NCBI GenBank assembly: GCA_030650845.1
Contig: JAUSDC010000113.1
Span: 1 to 35,401 of the forward strand
From: Candidatus Methanoperedens sp.
Lineage (GTDB): Archaea; Halobacteriota; Methanosarcinia; Methanosarcinales; Methanoperedenaceae
Length of the DNA: 35,401 nt
Direction of reading: 5' to 3'
Position numbers and translations under genes: made by a program. Positions within the stretch are counted from its first letter, which is position 1; every line of letters begins with the position of its first letter. Of this stretch, positions 16,882 through 24,389 are shown in pieces. The notes beneath the pieces were generated by a model that ran no database searches, was not told where the DNA came from, and worked only from the letters and a program-made list of their open reading frames with translations.

Positions 16882-17293
16882 TAACCCCCTTCTCGTACCT
16901 GTAAAATAACAGGACGTATAAGAAAGAGGCGACAACAATAACAGGGCCCATCAACGCCGTGAATATTATTTCGTTTATCAGCCTTAAACCGAGCAATGTG
17001 CCCAGGACACCTATTGATAAGTAAAGGAATATGAAACCTGCCCTTGACGCTTTGAGCATGTTCAACTCATAGCGCTCGTCGGTAAGAGCCTCGTCGGTAT
17101 GGATATCTGAATCCTTCCATTTCTTCCACTTACTGTAGCTTTTAATCGAGATAAAAATCCCAAGAATTATGAAATACCCGCTGAGCGCTTTACCAAAAGC
17201 GTCATCATAATTCAATGCAAGCCAGAGGATGCCCCCCAGGACGAAAAATATGCCTACGAGATACTGGCGAAGTAATATATCTCTTGTTTTCAT
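16865..17293 (-). CDS. DUF2178 family membrane protein
   Basis: A 142-residue protein with four predicted membrane helices (about 11-29, 35-51, 86-104, 110-131) and a charged loop in the middle ([20 protein letters not shown]). The TDERY segment and the pairing with a small XRE regulator are typical of DUF2178. Function is unknown. It is the first gene after the promoter with the GTTAK half-site array and is translationally overlapped by the XRE gene. Confidence 0.78.
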   Translation of the reverse strand: MKTRDILLRQYLVGIFFVLGGILWLALNYDDAFGKALSGYFIILGIFISIKSYSKWKKWKDSDIHTDEALTDERYELNMLKASRAGFIFLYLSIGVLGTLLGLRLINEIIFTALMGPVIVVASFLYVLLFYRYEKGVNEDEN

Positions 17294-17354
17294 TATGCTT
17301 CACCTCTTTTCGATCTTATTTTCCATGCTTTTTCACCCTATATGTTTGTTTTTT

Positions 17355-17423
17355 ATAACATTATGTTATGTATATCTAACATCAGGGTATATAAAACTTT
17401 CTTTTTTGTTAGAAATACATAAC
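17355..17423. promoter_or_regulatory. array of GTTAK half-sites around a TATA box (candidate XRE operator)
   Basis: ATAACATTATGTTAT (17355-17369) is a perfect 15-base palindrome. GTTATGTATATCTAAC (17365-17380) recurs in reverse orientation at 17408-17423 as GTTAGAAATACATAAC, differing at one position. Together they give five GTTAK/MTAAC half-sites. The minus-strand TATA box TTTTATATA (17388-17396) sits between the two copies, and the expected transcription start (about 17365) falls in the palindrome. Binding here would block the DUF2178-XRE promoter. Confidence 0.6.
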
Positions 17424-17437
17424 TTTAAGAGAAAAGA

Positions 17438-17512
17438 TTAACTATTCGAAAACACCACAAAAACAAACACAAGAACAAAGAGAATCAAGATTATCTCACT
17501 TATGCCTATCAT
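17438..17512 (-). CDS. 24-residue single-helix membrane peptide, TatA-like N-terminus
   Basis: The ATG overlaps the stop codon of the ArsR-type regulator gene as ATGA (17509-17512) and the frame ends with TAA at 17438. The peptide begins MIGISEIILILFVLVFVFV, close in pattern to the N-terminal membrane helix of TatA proteins (MIG..E.I.IL), but it lacks the FG hinge and the amphipathic helix. The tight coupling to the upstream gene is the main reason to take it seriously. It could be a small membrane partner of the regulator, or chance. Confidence 0.35.
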   Translation of the reverse strand: MIGISEIILILFVLVFVFVVFSNS

Positions 17513-18288
17513 TTTTTATTCCTCTTATGATAATCCCATACAGCAAGCAGAAAGATCACAAAAATACACCCGAGAAGGAACGTCAGACCCGGATGCGCCG
17601 AAACTGTGTCTGCGATATTGGCGAACATATCCGCCGCCATCTGGCTGACAGCCCCGCTCTTTTCAATTAAAGGGGCTGGCACGGGAGACGGTGTTGCAGT
17701 GGCACCGGATTGTGTAATGGTGGGTATTGTCTGGTTCATCTCTCTGAGATCGCCTATGACGCCTCTTGCAGATGCGTTAGCCTCTTCCGACACGGCGGCA
17801 ATGTTCTGCGAATTAGCAGCATCTTTAATATCATTACTATAAGCTGTCATAGTCCAAGGCGACGCTCCTGCCCTGAACAATAAGAACTCGATTATGCTCG
17901 AGGCAAAAACCGCAACCAGCACAACTCCAACATATTTCCTGAGAATATCAGTAATGGACTTCCTGTCAGTCTTTTCTGGCACGACTACAATGAGCTTCCG
18001 GACTGGCGCGTATATCTTGACCTCCCTGCCCTTCTCGCTGTATTTTATCTTTTCTATCTTGATGAGCCCCACGCCCTCCAGGTTCTCAAGATTGTAAACG
18101 ATGGTGGTAAGAGGGGTCTGCAGACGCTCTGCAATGTCTGAGGCAGAGAGCGGGGCATCAGCAAGCAGTTCGATAATTTTTCGCGCGGTGTCGTTGGAGA
18201 TGACTTGAGTTAATTTCTTGGATTCCTCACCCAGAGGCACTATGAGGAGCTTTTCGTTGCCCTGCGGCGCTTCATTTTCTGGCATCAC
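17509..18288 (-). CDS. membrane-anchored ArsR-type winged-helix regulator
   Basis: A 259-residue protein. Residues 28-100 form an ArsR-like winged helix (SNDTARKIIELLADAPLSAS, then DIAERLQTPLTTIVYNLENL). One membrane helix lies at about 119-139, a Ser/Thr/Pro-containing linker of about 90 residues follows, presumably outside the cell, and a second helix at about 234-252 ends with a basic tail (YHKRNKK). Both ends are therefore predicted inside. This layout occurs in several archaeal lineages; signal and targets are unknown. It is divergent from the lipoprotein-larE operon and could regulate it, or the export operon downstream. Confidence 0.75.
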   Translation of the reverse strand: MMPENEAPQGNEKLLIVPLGEESKKLTQVISNDTARKIIELLADAPLSASDIAERLQTPLTTIVYNLENLEGVGLIKIEKIKYSEKGREVKIYAPVRKLIVVVPEKTDRKSITDILRKYVGVVLVAVFASSIIEFLLFRAGASPWTMTAYSNDIKDAANSQNIAAVSEEANASARGVIGDLREMNQTIPTITQSGATATPSPVPAPLIEKSGAVSQMAADMFANIADTVSAHPGLTFLLGCIFVIFLLAVWDYHKRNKK

Positions 18289-18394
18289 AATATTAATAGG
18301 CGGGGATGTTAAAAGAGATTGTGTAAACTACGAATGGGTTCGAAGTATCGGAAAAAGTTTTATGGAAATACATCGAAAGTTATGATAGGTAATT

Positions 18395-18763
18395 ATGAAA
18401 AGTAAGGGCATGTTGATCACAGGAATCTTGCTGATATGGTTTGTAATAATCAGTGGATGTATAAAAGAGAATAAAGAGACCCCGTCTGAAACACCTGTTA
18501 CTGAAATTCCAACTTCTACTCCTCCTGTGGAGAAAATTTCTGAAATCAACGGAACAGGTACTGTTAAATTCCTGGATTTCGAGGGAGGATTTTATGGCAT
18601 AATCAGTGATAATGGGGAAAATTATGATCCGATCAATCTGAGCAAGGAGTTCCAGGTCGATGGTTTGAGAGTACGATTTGATGCAAAAAAACAAGAGAAT
18701 GTGGCCAGTTTCCATATGTGGGGAACCATAATTGAAATAATCAATATCGAACGGATTCAATGA
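18395..18763 (+). CDS. small lipoprotein with a beta-barrel-like domain
   Basis: A 122-residue predicted lipoprotein: basic N-terminus, hydrophobic core and lipobox IISGC with Cys22, then a Thr/Pro/Glu-rich linker to about residue 50. The mature domain (GTVKFLDFEGGFYGIISDNG, then PINLSKEFQVDGLRVRF and SFHMWGTIIEI) resembles small secreted proteins of unknown function found in bacteria and archaea, with a compact, OB-like strand pattern. Its stop codon overlaps the start of larE (ATGA at 18760-18763), so the two are probably co-translated. Function unknown. Confidence 0.7.
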   Translation: MKSKGMLITGILLIWFVIISGCIKENKETPSETPVTEIPTSTPPVEKISEINGTGTVKFLDFEGGFYGIISDNGENYDPINLSKEFQVDGLRVRFDAKKQENVASFHMWGTIIEIINIERIQ

Positions 18764-19566
18764 CCATTGATAACAAGATGCACTCAATCATAGAAGCCCT
18801 GAAAGAAAGAGATAGCGCCCTTGTTGCATTCTCTGGCGGAGTGGACAGCTCGGTGCTTGCCGCGCTCGCAGTCAGGGCGTTGGGGGATAGAGCGCTTGCA
18901 GTCACTGCGGATGCCCCGACACTTGCGCCTGGTGAGCTTGAAGGGGCAAAAAGGATCGCGAAGGAGATAAGGATCAAGCACATGGTTATTTTTTATGATG
19001 AGCTTTCAGAACCTGAGTTCGCAAAGAACCCGGTTGATAGATGCTATTACTGCAAGAAAGGATTGATCAGGGAGTTGAAGAAAATAGCGCAGAAGCAAGG
19101 CATCAATACTATTATCGAGGGAACGAATTACTCTGACATGAAAGGCCACAGACCCGGGCACAGGGCAGTCACCGAGGAGGATATATACAATCCTTACATC
19201 GAGTTTAGCGTGACAAAAGAAGAGATACGCGCAATGGCTCACAAGCTCAATCTCTCGGTCGCTGACAAGCCCTCGATGGCTTGCCTTTCATCTCGTTTCC
19301 CATACGGGCAGGCGATAACTCATGAAGCTCTCAAGAGGGTGGGCGATGCCGAGGTTTATCTTCGAAATATGGGATTTGAAGTCGTACGTGTGCGAGATCA
19401 TGAAGGGATCGCGCGCATCGAGATAATGCCAGATGAAATGCCGCGATTACTGGAAATGCGCGATGAAGTGGCTGTTGAGTTAAAAAAGCTGGGTTTTTCC
19501 TATGTCACCCTGGATATCCTGGGTTTCAGGAGCGGGAGCATGGATGAGGTGTTATATAATTTGTAG
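18760..19566 (+). CDS. larE: LarE-type ATP-dependent sulfur transferase
   Basis: A 268-residue PP-loop ATPase. The ATP loop is FSGGVDSSVLA (24-34), followed by DAPTLAPGEL and GTNYSDMKGHRPG, characteristic of LarE, which supplies sulfur to the nickel-pincer nucleotide cofactor of lactate racemase-like enzymes. Only three cysteines occur: C95 and C98 (CYYC) and C175 (ACLSSRFPYG). The last is where LarE of Lactiplantibacillus has its sacrificial cysteine. The three-cysteine set matches the LarE group reported to hold a [4Fe-4S] cluster and act catalytically. larB, larC and larA are not in the window, so the cofactor's user is unknown here. Confidence 0.88.
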   Translation: MTIDNKMHSIIEALKERDSALVAFSGGVDSSVLAALAVRALGDRALAVTADAPTLAPGELEGAKRIAKEIRIKHMVIFYDELSEPEFAKNPVDRCYYCKKGLIRELKKIAQKQGINTIIEGTNYSDMKGHRPGHRAVTEEDIYNPYIEFSVTKEEIRAMAHKLNLSVADKPSMACLSSRFPYGQAITHEALKRVGDAEVYLRNMGFEVVRVRDHEGIARIEIMPDEMPRLLEMRDEVAVELKKLGFSYVTLDILGFRSGSMDEVLYNL

Positions 19567-19601
19567 TCTTTTTATGGCATAGTTCGATATTGTAGCTATC
19601 A

Positions 19602-19892
19602 CTATGCTCGAAGCATTGTCAGAAGCATTTTGAACCTTTTATCTGCTTTAACAGCATGAGGCACGTTCGCAGGCATTATTATCATTTGCCCCTCCATGAG
19701 TTCATGATCCTCTCCCCCGATCACGAAATGCCCATTCCCCTCAATGACCTGCACCACAGCATCAAAAGGTGCCGAATGCTCGCTCAGTCCCTGACCTGCA
19801 TCAAAAGCAAACAGTGTTATTGTGCCTGCAGGATTCTGTTTCAATGTCTTGCTTACCACTGAACCGAAGCTGTATTCGATATGGTCTTTCAA
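19602..19892 (-). CDS. small cupin-domain protein
   Basis: A single cupin barrel. The first metal-binding motif is partly visible (GQGLSEHSAPFDAVVQVIEG) and the second as MPANVPHAVKA, giving two His and a Glu/Asp set. Close relatives with FAFDAGQGLSEH and KMLLTMLRA are widespread small cupins of unknown substrate. The frame is open to 20033, but starts at 20033 or ATG 19982 would overlap nifB by 80 bases or more. Homologues begin near residue 43 of the open frame, where no canonical start exists; the next is TTG 19892, which I use (96 residues). It directly follows nifB and is probably co-transcribed. Confidence 0.75.
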   Translation of the reverse strand: MKDHIEYSFGSVVSKTLKQNPAGTITLFAFDAGQGLSEHSAPFDAVVQVIEGNGHFVIGGEDHELMEGQMIIMPANVPHAVKADKRFKMLLTMLRA

Positions 19893-19902
19893 AACGATAG
19901 GT

Positions 19903-20793
19903 TCAAGCGTGATAATATTCCCCGGTCGCTTTTTGCTGAGTTGGCGATCCGCAGGGCTCCATTCCAGGAACTCCAATCGCATCTGCACGGCACTGCCTGC
20001 ACAATCTGAACTGGGGCAGGAATTCTTCTGCAATTGTTCTTGCCATTGTGAGTTCGTCGCATTCAGGCGCTCTCTCCTTCTCGAACTTTTGAAGAGGTAT
20101 CAGCGGAATAATGTTCATTAATATGGCGCCGTTCTCTGCTGCTCTCTTAGCGATATCCTTTACCTGCTCAAAGTTGATTTCAGGGATAAGCACAGTATTC
20201 ACCTTGACATTTAACCCTGCTTCACTTGCTTTCTTCACTCCCATGAACTGGTTATCGATCAGCAGCTTTGCTCCCTCAACGCCTTTATAGGTCTTATCAT
20301 GATATCGAACGAAAGAATATATCTTTGCTCCTACCTCAGGATCAACTGCATTTATGGTCACAGTGACGCTCGTCACTCCAACTTCCACTAGCCGTTCCAC
20401 ATTTTCAGCAAGTACAAGACCATTTGAAGCAACACACTTTATTAGTTCTGGATATTTTTCATGCACAAGACGAAGGGTCTCGAAAGTCTCCTCGTTCGCA
20501 AGCGATTCCCCGGGTCCAGCTATCCCCACAACGCGCAGGTTGGGCATATCCTTAATGTATTTATCAACCCTGACAAGCGCCTCCTGCGGATTAAGTATTA
20601 CGCCAGACACGCCGGGCCTGTGCTCGCATTTATCTAGTTTCCTTATGCAGTAATTGCACTGGATATTGCAGCGTGGAGCCACAGGTAAGTGTATCCTTGC
20701 AGTTGTGAAATGAGCTTTTTCATTGTAACACGGATGTACGCTTGTAAGATGCGCAAATTTAGAGCCTATGTCGCCCCAGCGTTCCTGTTTCAT
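19903..20793 (-). CDS. nifB: NifB, nitrogenase cofactor radical-SAM protein
   Basis: A 296-residue radical-SAM enzyme of the short archaeal NifB type, without the C-terminal NifX-like domain. NifB builds NifB-co, the 8Fe-9S-C core of nitrogenase cofactors, from two [4Fe-4S] units. SAM motif: CNIQCNYC (C42, C46, C49 counted from Met 20793). Nearby conserved NifB residues are HPCYNEKAHF (C22), DKCEHRPGV (C56) and KCVASNG, and the C-terminal CRQCRADAIGVPG is a family hallmark. The frame opens at 20862, but ATG 20793 begins the normal KQERWGDIGSKFAHL sequence. No nifHDK genes are in the window. The SAM motif alone is common, but the surrounding signature is specific. Confidence 0.92.
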   Translation of the reverse strand: MKQERWGDIGSKFAHLTSVHPCYNEKAHFTTARIHLPVAPRCNIQCNYCIRKLDKCEHRPGVSGVILNPQEALVRVDKYIKDMPNLRVVGIAGPGESLANEETFETLRLVHEKYPELIKCVASNGLVLAENVERLVEVGVTSVTVTINAVDPEVGAKIYSFVRYHDKTYKGVEGAKLLIDNQFMGVKKASEAGLNVKVNTVLIPEINFEQVKDIAKRAAENGAILMNIIPLIPLQKFEKERAPECDELTMARTIAEEFLPQFRLCRQCRADAIGVPGMEPCGSPTQQKATGEYYHA

Positions 20794-20862
20794 ATTATCA
20801 CCCTTTTGTTCGTAACTATACGAAGTATTATTGGAGTTAATACTATAAAGGTATTTTCCCAA

Positions 20863-21018
20863 TTAAACTTTTTCAAACATTTCCTTCCCTACACCACACT
20901 GGGGGCAAACCCAATCGTCTGGAAGGTCTTCAAAAGCAGTTCCAGGTTTGATTCTCGGTGTATCTCCTATTTCAGGGTCATATATGTATCCGCAGACTGT
21001 GCATCGGTATTTGTCCAT
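20863..21018 (-). CDS. rubredoxin
   Basis: A 51-residue rubredoxin: one Fe bound by C6-x2-C9 and C38-x2-C41 ([10 protein letters not shown] and VCPQCGVGK). The aromatic core and the acidic middle ([20 protein letters not shown]) are typical, and the length is normal. GGAGGT lies six bases before ATG 21018. It is divergent from fprA with 81 bases between. Rubredoxins donate electrons to flavodiiron proteins and rubrerythrins, both encoded nearby, so an oxygen- or peroxide-reducing chain is likely. Confidence 0.95.
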   Translation of the reverse strand: MDKYRCTVCGYIYDPEIGDTPRIKPGTAFEDLPDDWVCPQCGVGKEMFEKV

Positions 21019-21099
21019 TTCTACCTCCGTGACTTTTAGATCTATCCTGCCGAAAAGTATTATTTCAATAAGGTAAATATCTATCGCTAGAGGTTTTGA

Positions 21100-22296
21100 A
21101 TGACAAAGATCGAATTAGTACCCGGAGTTTACTGGGTAGGGGTTGTGGACTGGAACTTACGGGATTTCCATGGTTATACCACACCACGCGGCGGAACATA
21201 CAACGCATACCTTATAGTGGATGATAAAATTGCACTTGTGGATACTGTGAAACATGGATTCAACAACGAGATGATAGATCGAATAAAGCAGATAATTGAC
21301 CCTGCAAGGATCGATTATGTTATCTCGAACCATGTTGAAATGGACCATTCTGGCTCACTTCCCGAAATAATGAAACTCGCAGAAAGAGCTGAGCTTATCT
21401 GTACTGAAAAAGGAAAGGAAGGATTGCTGCGGTATTACAGGAGTGCCTGGAACTTCAGGACCGTACGGACTGGGGATGAACTGCAGCTTGGAAAAAAGAC
21501 ACTTTATTTCATTACCGCACCCATGCTCCACTGGCCTGACAGTATGTTCACTTACATAAAAGAGGATAAGATCCTCCTATCGAATGACGGCTTCGGGCAG
21601 CATCTTGCATCTTCGTTCAGGTTCTACGAGGACGTTTGTAGTCTTATCGGATACGATTGCGATACTGTGATGGACGAAGCTGCAAAGTATTATGCCAATA
21701 TCCTGATGCCGTTCGGTGGTGTAATTCTTAAAAAAATAGAAGAACTGCAGAAACTTCATATCGAGATAAAGATGATCGCCCCCTCTCATGGTATGATATG
21801 GAAAGACCCGGGTAAGATAATAGACGCGTATCTCAAATGGGCAAGCGGTAAATCAAAACAGAAAGTGCTCGTGATCTACGATACAATGTGGAACAGCACA
21901 GAGAACATGGCACAGGAAATAGTAAGAGGCGTGTCTGATCTCGGAGTTGAAGTTTCACTTTTCCATCTTCGAAAAACTGAATGGAGCGAGATAGTAAAGG
22001 AAGCTCTGGAAGCCAGAGCGATCATGATAGGCACTCCGACGCTGAATAACGGTATGTTCCCGACAGTCGGGGGATTTCTGACATATCTCACAGGACTGCA
22101 TCCTATCGAAAAGATCTGGGTAACCTTTGGCTCATACGGCTGGGGTGGAGGAGGAGTCAGGACGGTCAATGAGAAACTAAAATCCGCAGGATATGAGCCT
22201 ATTGAGTCTCTGGAAGTGAAATTCAAACCTGATGAGCAGGATCTGGTAAAGTGCTACGCTCTTGGTCAGAAAATAGCTTCACTAGTTAAAGTTTAG
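21100..22296 (+). CDS. fprA: FprA-type flavodiiron protein (F420H2 oxidase)
   Basis: A 398-residue A-type flavoprotein. The N-terminal beta-lactamase-like domain has the diiron ligands H78-x-E80-x-D82-H83 (HVEMDH), His in APMLHWPDS near 147, Asp in LSNDGFGQH near 165 and His in APSHGMIW near 229. A C-terminal flavodoxin domain starts near 254 ([19 protein letters not shown]) and binds FMN. In methanogens this enzyme reduces O2 to water with F420H2, protecting oxygen-sensitive enzymes. GAGGT lies five bases before ATG. The divergent rubredoxin may be an alternative electron donor. Its stop overlaps the tail of a small Cys-rich gene on the other strand. Confidence 0.94.
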   Translation: MTKIELVPGVYWVGVVDWNLRDFHGYTTPRGGTYNAYLIVDDKIALVDTVKHGFNNEMIDRIKQIIDPARIDYVISNHVEMDHSGSLPEIMKLAERAELICTEKGKEGLLRYYRSAWNFRTVRTGDELQLGKKTLYFITAPMLHWPDSMFTYIKEDKILLSNDGFGQHLASSFRFYEDVCSLIGYDCDTVMDEAAKYYANILMPFGGVILKKIEELQKLHIEIKMIAPSHGMIWKDPGKIIDAYLKWASGKSKQKVLVIYDTMWNSTENMAQEIVRGVSDLGVEVSLFHLRKTEWSEIVKEALEARAIMIGTPTLNNGMFPTVGGFLTYLTGLHPIEKIWVTFGSYGWGGGGVRTVNEKLKSAGYEPIESLEVKFKPDEQDLVKCYALGQKIASLVKV

Positions 22297-22439
22297 CGAA
22301 GCTGCATGAGCTGCGGCTTCAAGAAATAAAGACGGTAGCGCAGGCATTCCTTGAAATTATCCCCCTGAAAGTCACACTGTTCTAGATCTGCTGCGACACA
22401 TTTTTCATCCGTGCAGAAACCGCATTTTTCAGATGCCAT
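22293..22439 (-). CDS. small Cys-rich protein (48 residues)
   Basis: A 48-residue protein with five cysteines: C6-x2-C9-x4-C14, then C22 and C32 (KCGFCTDEKCVAADLEQC, then FKECLRYR). The spacing could hold zinc or an Fe-S cluster. A good ribosome site (GAGGT, about nine bases before ATG 22439) and the conservative-looking composition support a real gene. Its stop overlaps that of fprA by four bases, tail to tail. I do not recognise the family with certainty; methanogens have many such small Cys-rich proteins. Confidence 0.6.
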   Translation of the reverse strand: MASEKCGFCTDEKCVAADLEQCDFQGDNFKECLRYRLYFLKPQLMQLR

Positions 22440-22531
22440 TTTTCGAACCTCATCTATAGAATATTAGATGAGCGTATTATTTGTTTCGGTTAACAAAAAA
22501 TTTAATGCCTGTTGAGGAAGTATAAGTTAAT

Positions 22532-22551
22532 CAAGGTTCGCAATAACCTTG
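22532..22551. promoter_or_regulatory. perfect 7-base inverted repeat before the 22568 gene
   Basis: CAAGGTT-CGCAAT-AACCTTG has perfect 7-base arms and a 6-base loop, and ends two bases before the GGAGGT ribosome site of the next gene. It could be an RNA hairpin in the leader that affects ribosome access, or an operator. Confidence 0.5.
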
Positions 22552-22567
22552 TCGGAGGTATTAAAAA

Positions 22568-22975
22568 ATGACTGAGACTGAATCCCCAAAAGGGCAAGAT
22601 CTTGACCTTAAACTCAAAGCCAATATGACGCATTTGGGAGAGTTGAACTACACACTTCAGGTTCTACCAGCTAATTTAGATTGGAAATATTCAGAGGCTG
22701 ATGCCGAATATCGAATAGATCAATATGTAATAAAAAGCGAATTGATCAGACAGACACTTCGAAATATATTATTTAAGAACAAAGAGCTTCTGGTCGATTC
22801 AATAAAAGTGGGTTCAAAAGACTATCTATTTGAGGTTCAGGTACCCAAAAGGATCGATAAGGAGAGACTCAAACAAGTTCTCATTCAAATTGCCAATGAG
22901 ATAAAAAATGAAGTTGTCAAAAGCAAAACTGAACTGGAGTCATTCAAGAAATTCCTTGATGATAATGTATTTTAA
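22568..22975 (+). CDS. hypothetical protein (135 residues)
   Basis: Not recognised. A soluble, charged alpha/beta-looking protein without signal peptide, membrane helix or cysteine motif. The middle (QYVIKSELIRQTLRNILFKN) and the C-terminal KRIDKERLKQVLIQIANEIK are strongly helical. GGAGGT eight to nine bases before ATG 22568 and the hairpin at 22532-22551 support expression. Its last 32 bases overlap the end of mfnF on the other strand, which is long for a tail-to-tail overlap. Confidence 0.65.
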   Translation: MTETESPKGQDLDLKLKANMTHLGELNYTLQVLPANLDWKYSEADAEYRIDQYVIKSELIRQTLRNILFKNKELLVDSIKVGSKDYLFEVQVPKRIDKERLKQVLIQIANEIKNEVVKSKTELESFKKFLDDNVF

Positions 22976-23927
22976 ACTCCTCTACAAGCCGCGAAACTGC
23001 ATAAGCCGGAAATACTGTTGAGAGTTCTTTACCATATTTTTCTGACATCAGAATAATATCAAATCCAAGCTCATCCGCGGCTTTTTTGAGCAGGAACTCC
23101 CCCAGACCGCACGCAACTATCGTTTCCAGCTCATGCTTCGTTGCAACTTCATTTATCGCATCCGCAATATCCATTACCTGCTTTTCCATTACCTGGTGCG
23201 CTATCGAAACAATATCCTCCTCTTTTAACTCTGTCAGGTCAGCACACACCAAACGCGCAAGCCGCCGCCTTGCATCAAGAACTGTTTTTCCCGCCCCGTC
23301 TGGTGTATCGCAGGTGTAATTTTCCTGTGATATCATTCCCAGAACAATGTACGCATCTGCGGTTATGGCAAAAAGTTCGGATGAAGTGCGATAGCTTGCG
23401 CCGCTCAACTCCACAATATGGAGGAGTGCCGCGATATTAGTGCGAAGAGCGCCCGAATAAACAAGCTCGCTCTTCCTGAGGCGCTGAAAATCTGTAACTG
23501 CGGCCAGAGGCTTTCCGTTCTTTATCGGGATTATGTCCGTCGTGGTCGAACCTGTGTCCACGAAGATGCTATCCCCGAAATCCCTTCCCACAATGAGGGA
23601 AGATGCCATCCAGTTGGCTGCTGCAATGCTGCGCCTTTTCTCTTTTGTGAAGGTTCCGCTGCTGTCCAGGAACCATGCGTCATCAAAAGCCTTGTTCACA
23701 ACGTCGATGATATAAGATAGCCCCGCGTCCTTATCTGGAAAACAATCTGCAAGCTCTCCAGTTATCACAACTCCCACTTTTTCAGGCACAAGACGCGATG
23801 AGATATCAAGAAGCGACTCTTGAAGCTTTGATTTATTCCATAATGGAAGGTAGTGAAGTTCAACTAGCTTTCCGTCAGAAGATGCTATCTTGGTGTTCGC
23901 GCCTCCGATGTCAATGCCCAGGATCAT
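22944..23927 (-). CDS. mfnF: MfnF-like methanofuran biosynthesis enzyme (hydantoinase/oxoprolinase family)
   Basis: A 327-residue protein of the ASKHA-type hydantoinase/oxoprolinase group (COG1548). The N-terminal phosphate-binding loop is ILGIDIGGANTKIASSDG; FVDTGSTTTDIIPI is the second, and the C-terminal VACGLGEFLLKKAA the adenosine segment. The methanogen member MJ0815 (MfnF) joins the furan phosphate and the tyramine-glutamate part of methanofuran. Methanofuran is the C1 carrier of the first methanogenesis step, so the gene fits the organism. It lies 42 bases after the YkgJ-like gene and may belong to that operon. Confidence 0.85.
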   Translation of the reverse strand: MILGIDIGGANTKIASSDGKLVELHYLPLWNKSKLQESLLDISSRLVPEKVGVVITGELADCFPDKDAGLSYIIDVVNKAFDDAWFLDSSGTFTKEKRRSIAAANWMASSLIVGRDFGDSIFVDTGSTTTDIIPIKNGKPLAAVTDFQRLRKSELVYSGALRTNIAALLHIVELSGASYRTSSELFAITADAYIVLGMISQENYTCDTPDGAGKTVLDARRRLARLVCADLTELKEEDIVSIAHQVMEKQVMDIADAINEVATKHELETIVACGLGEFLLKKAADELGFDIILMSEKYGKELSTVFPAYAVSRLVEEFKIHYHQGIS

Positions 23928-23969
23928 GGGATTGGATTGGGCGGGAAAGTTAAAAAGGTATTGATTTTG

Positions 23970-24386
23970 TCAAATAAAATTAAATGTTTGTTCCTTTTTT
24001 ATCCTCTCATCAATCTCATCAGCATAACGCTTCTTCAGCATATCCAGTATCTCCTTTGAGATCTTGTTTTTCGCAACATCGGGGCAGCGAGTATCAACCA
24101 TATCAACATCGATTACGGGATACAGCTCGCAAAGCTTGGGACGGCACCTGTATATGCGGCATCTTTTTTCCTTATTAAGAAAGATGCATTGCCCTTTTAT
24201 CATCTTTACAGCATAATAGAGCCCGTATTCCCCTTCTGCTTTCCTGAAATATTTTTTCAGTTCAAGTAGAAGTCCATATTCCTTTTTGACTTTCTTTATT
24301 AACGTGAGAGCCTCTTCTTCTGTCAGAACAGGGCAGTTCCTGCAGCAGAGGGAGTCACACAGTTTTATATCGCAATCAAAACCCAT
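23970..24386 (-). CDS. YkgJ-family cysteine-cluster protein
   Basis: A 138-residue protein with the YkgJ/FliB-type cluster: CDIKLCDSLCCRNC at residues 5-18, then C in GQCIFLNKEKRC, and CRIYRCRPKLCELYP around 76-91. The arrangement is expected to bind metal, probably zinc or an Fe-S cluster. No enzyme activity is established for the family. It starts 4 bases after the rubrerythrin stop, so the two are co-expressed, which suggests a role in redox or metal stress. Confidence 0.88.
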   Translation of the reverse strand: MGFDCDIKLCDSLCCRNCPVLTEEEALTLIKKVKKEYGLLLELKKYFRKAEGEYGLYYAVKMIKGQCIFLNKEKRCRIYRCRPKLCELYPVIDVDMVDTRCPDVAKNKISKEILDMLKKRYADEIDERIKKEQTFNFI

Positions 24387-24389
24387 GAC

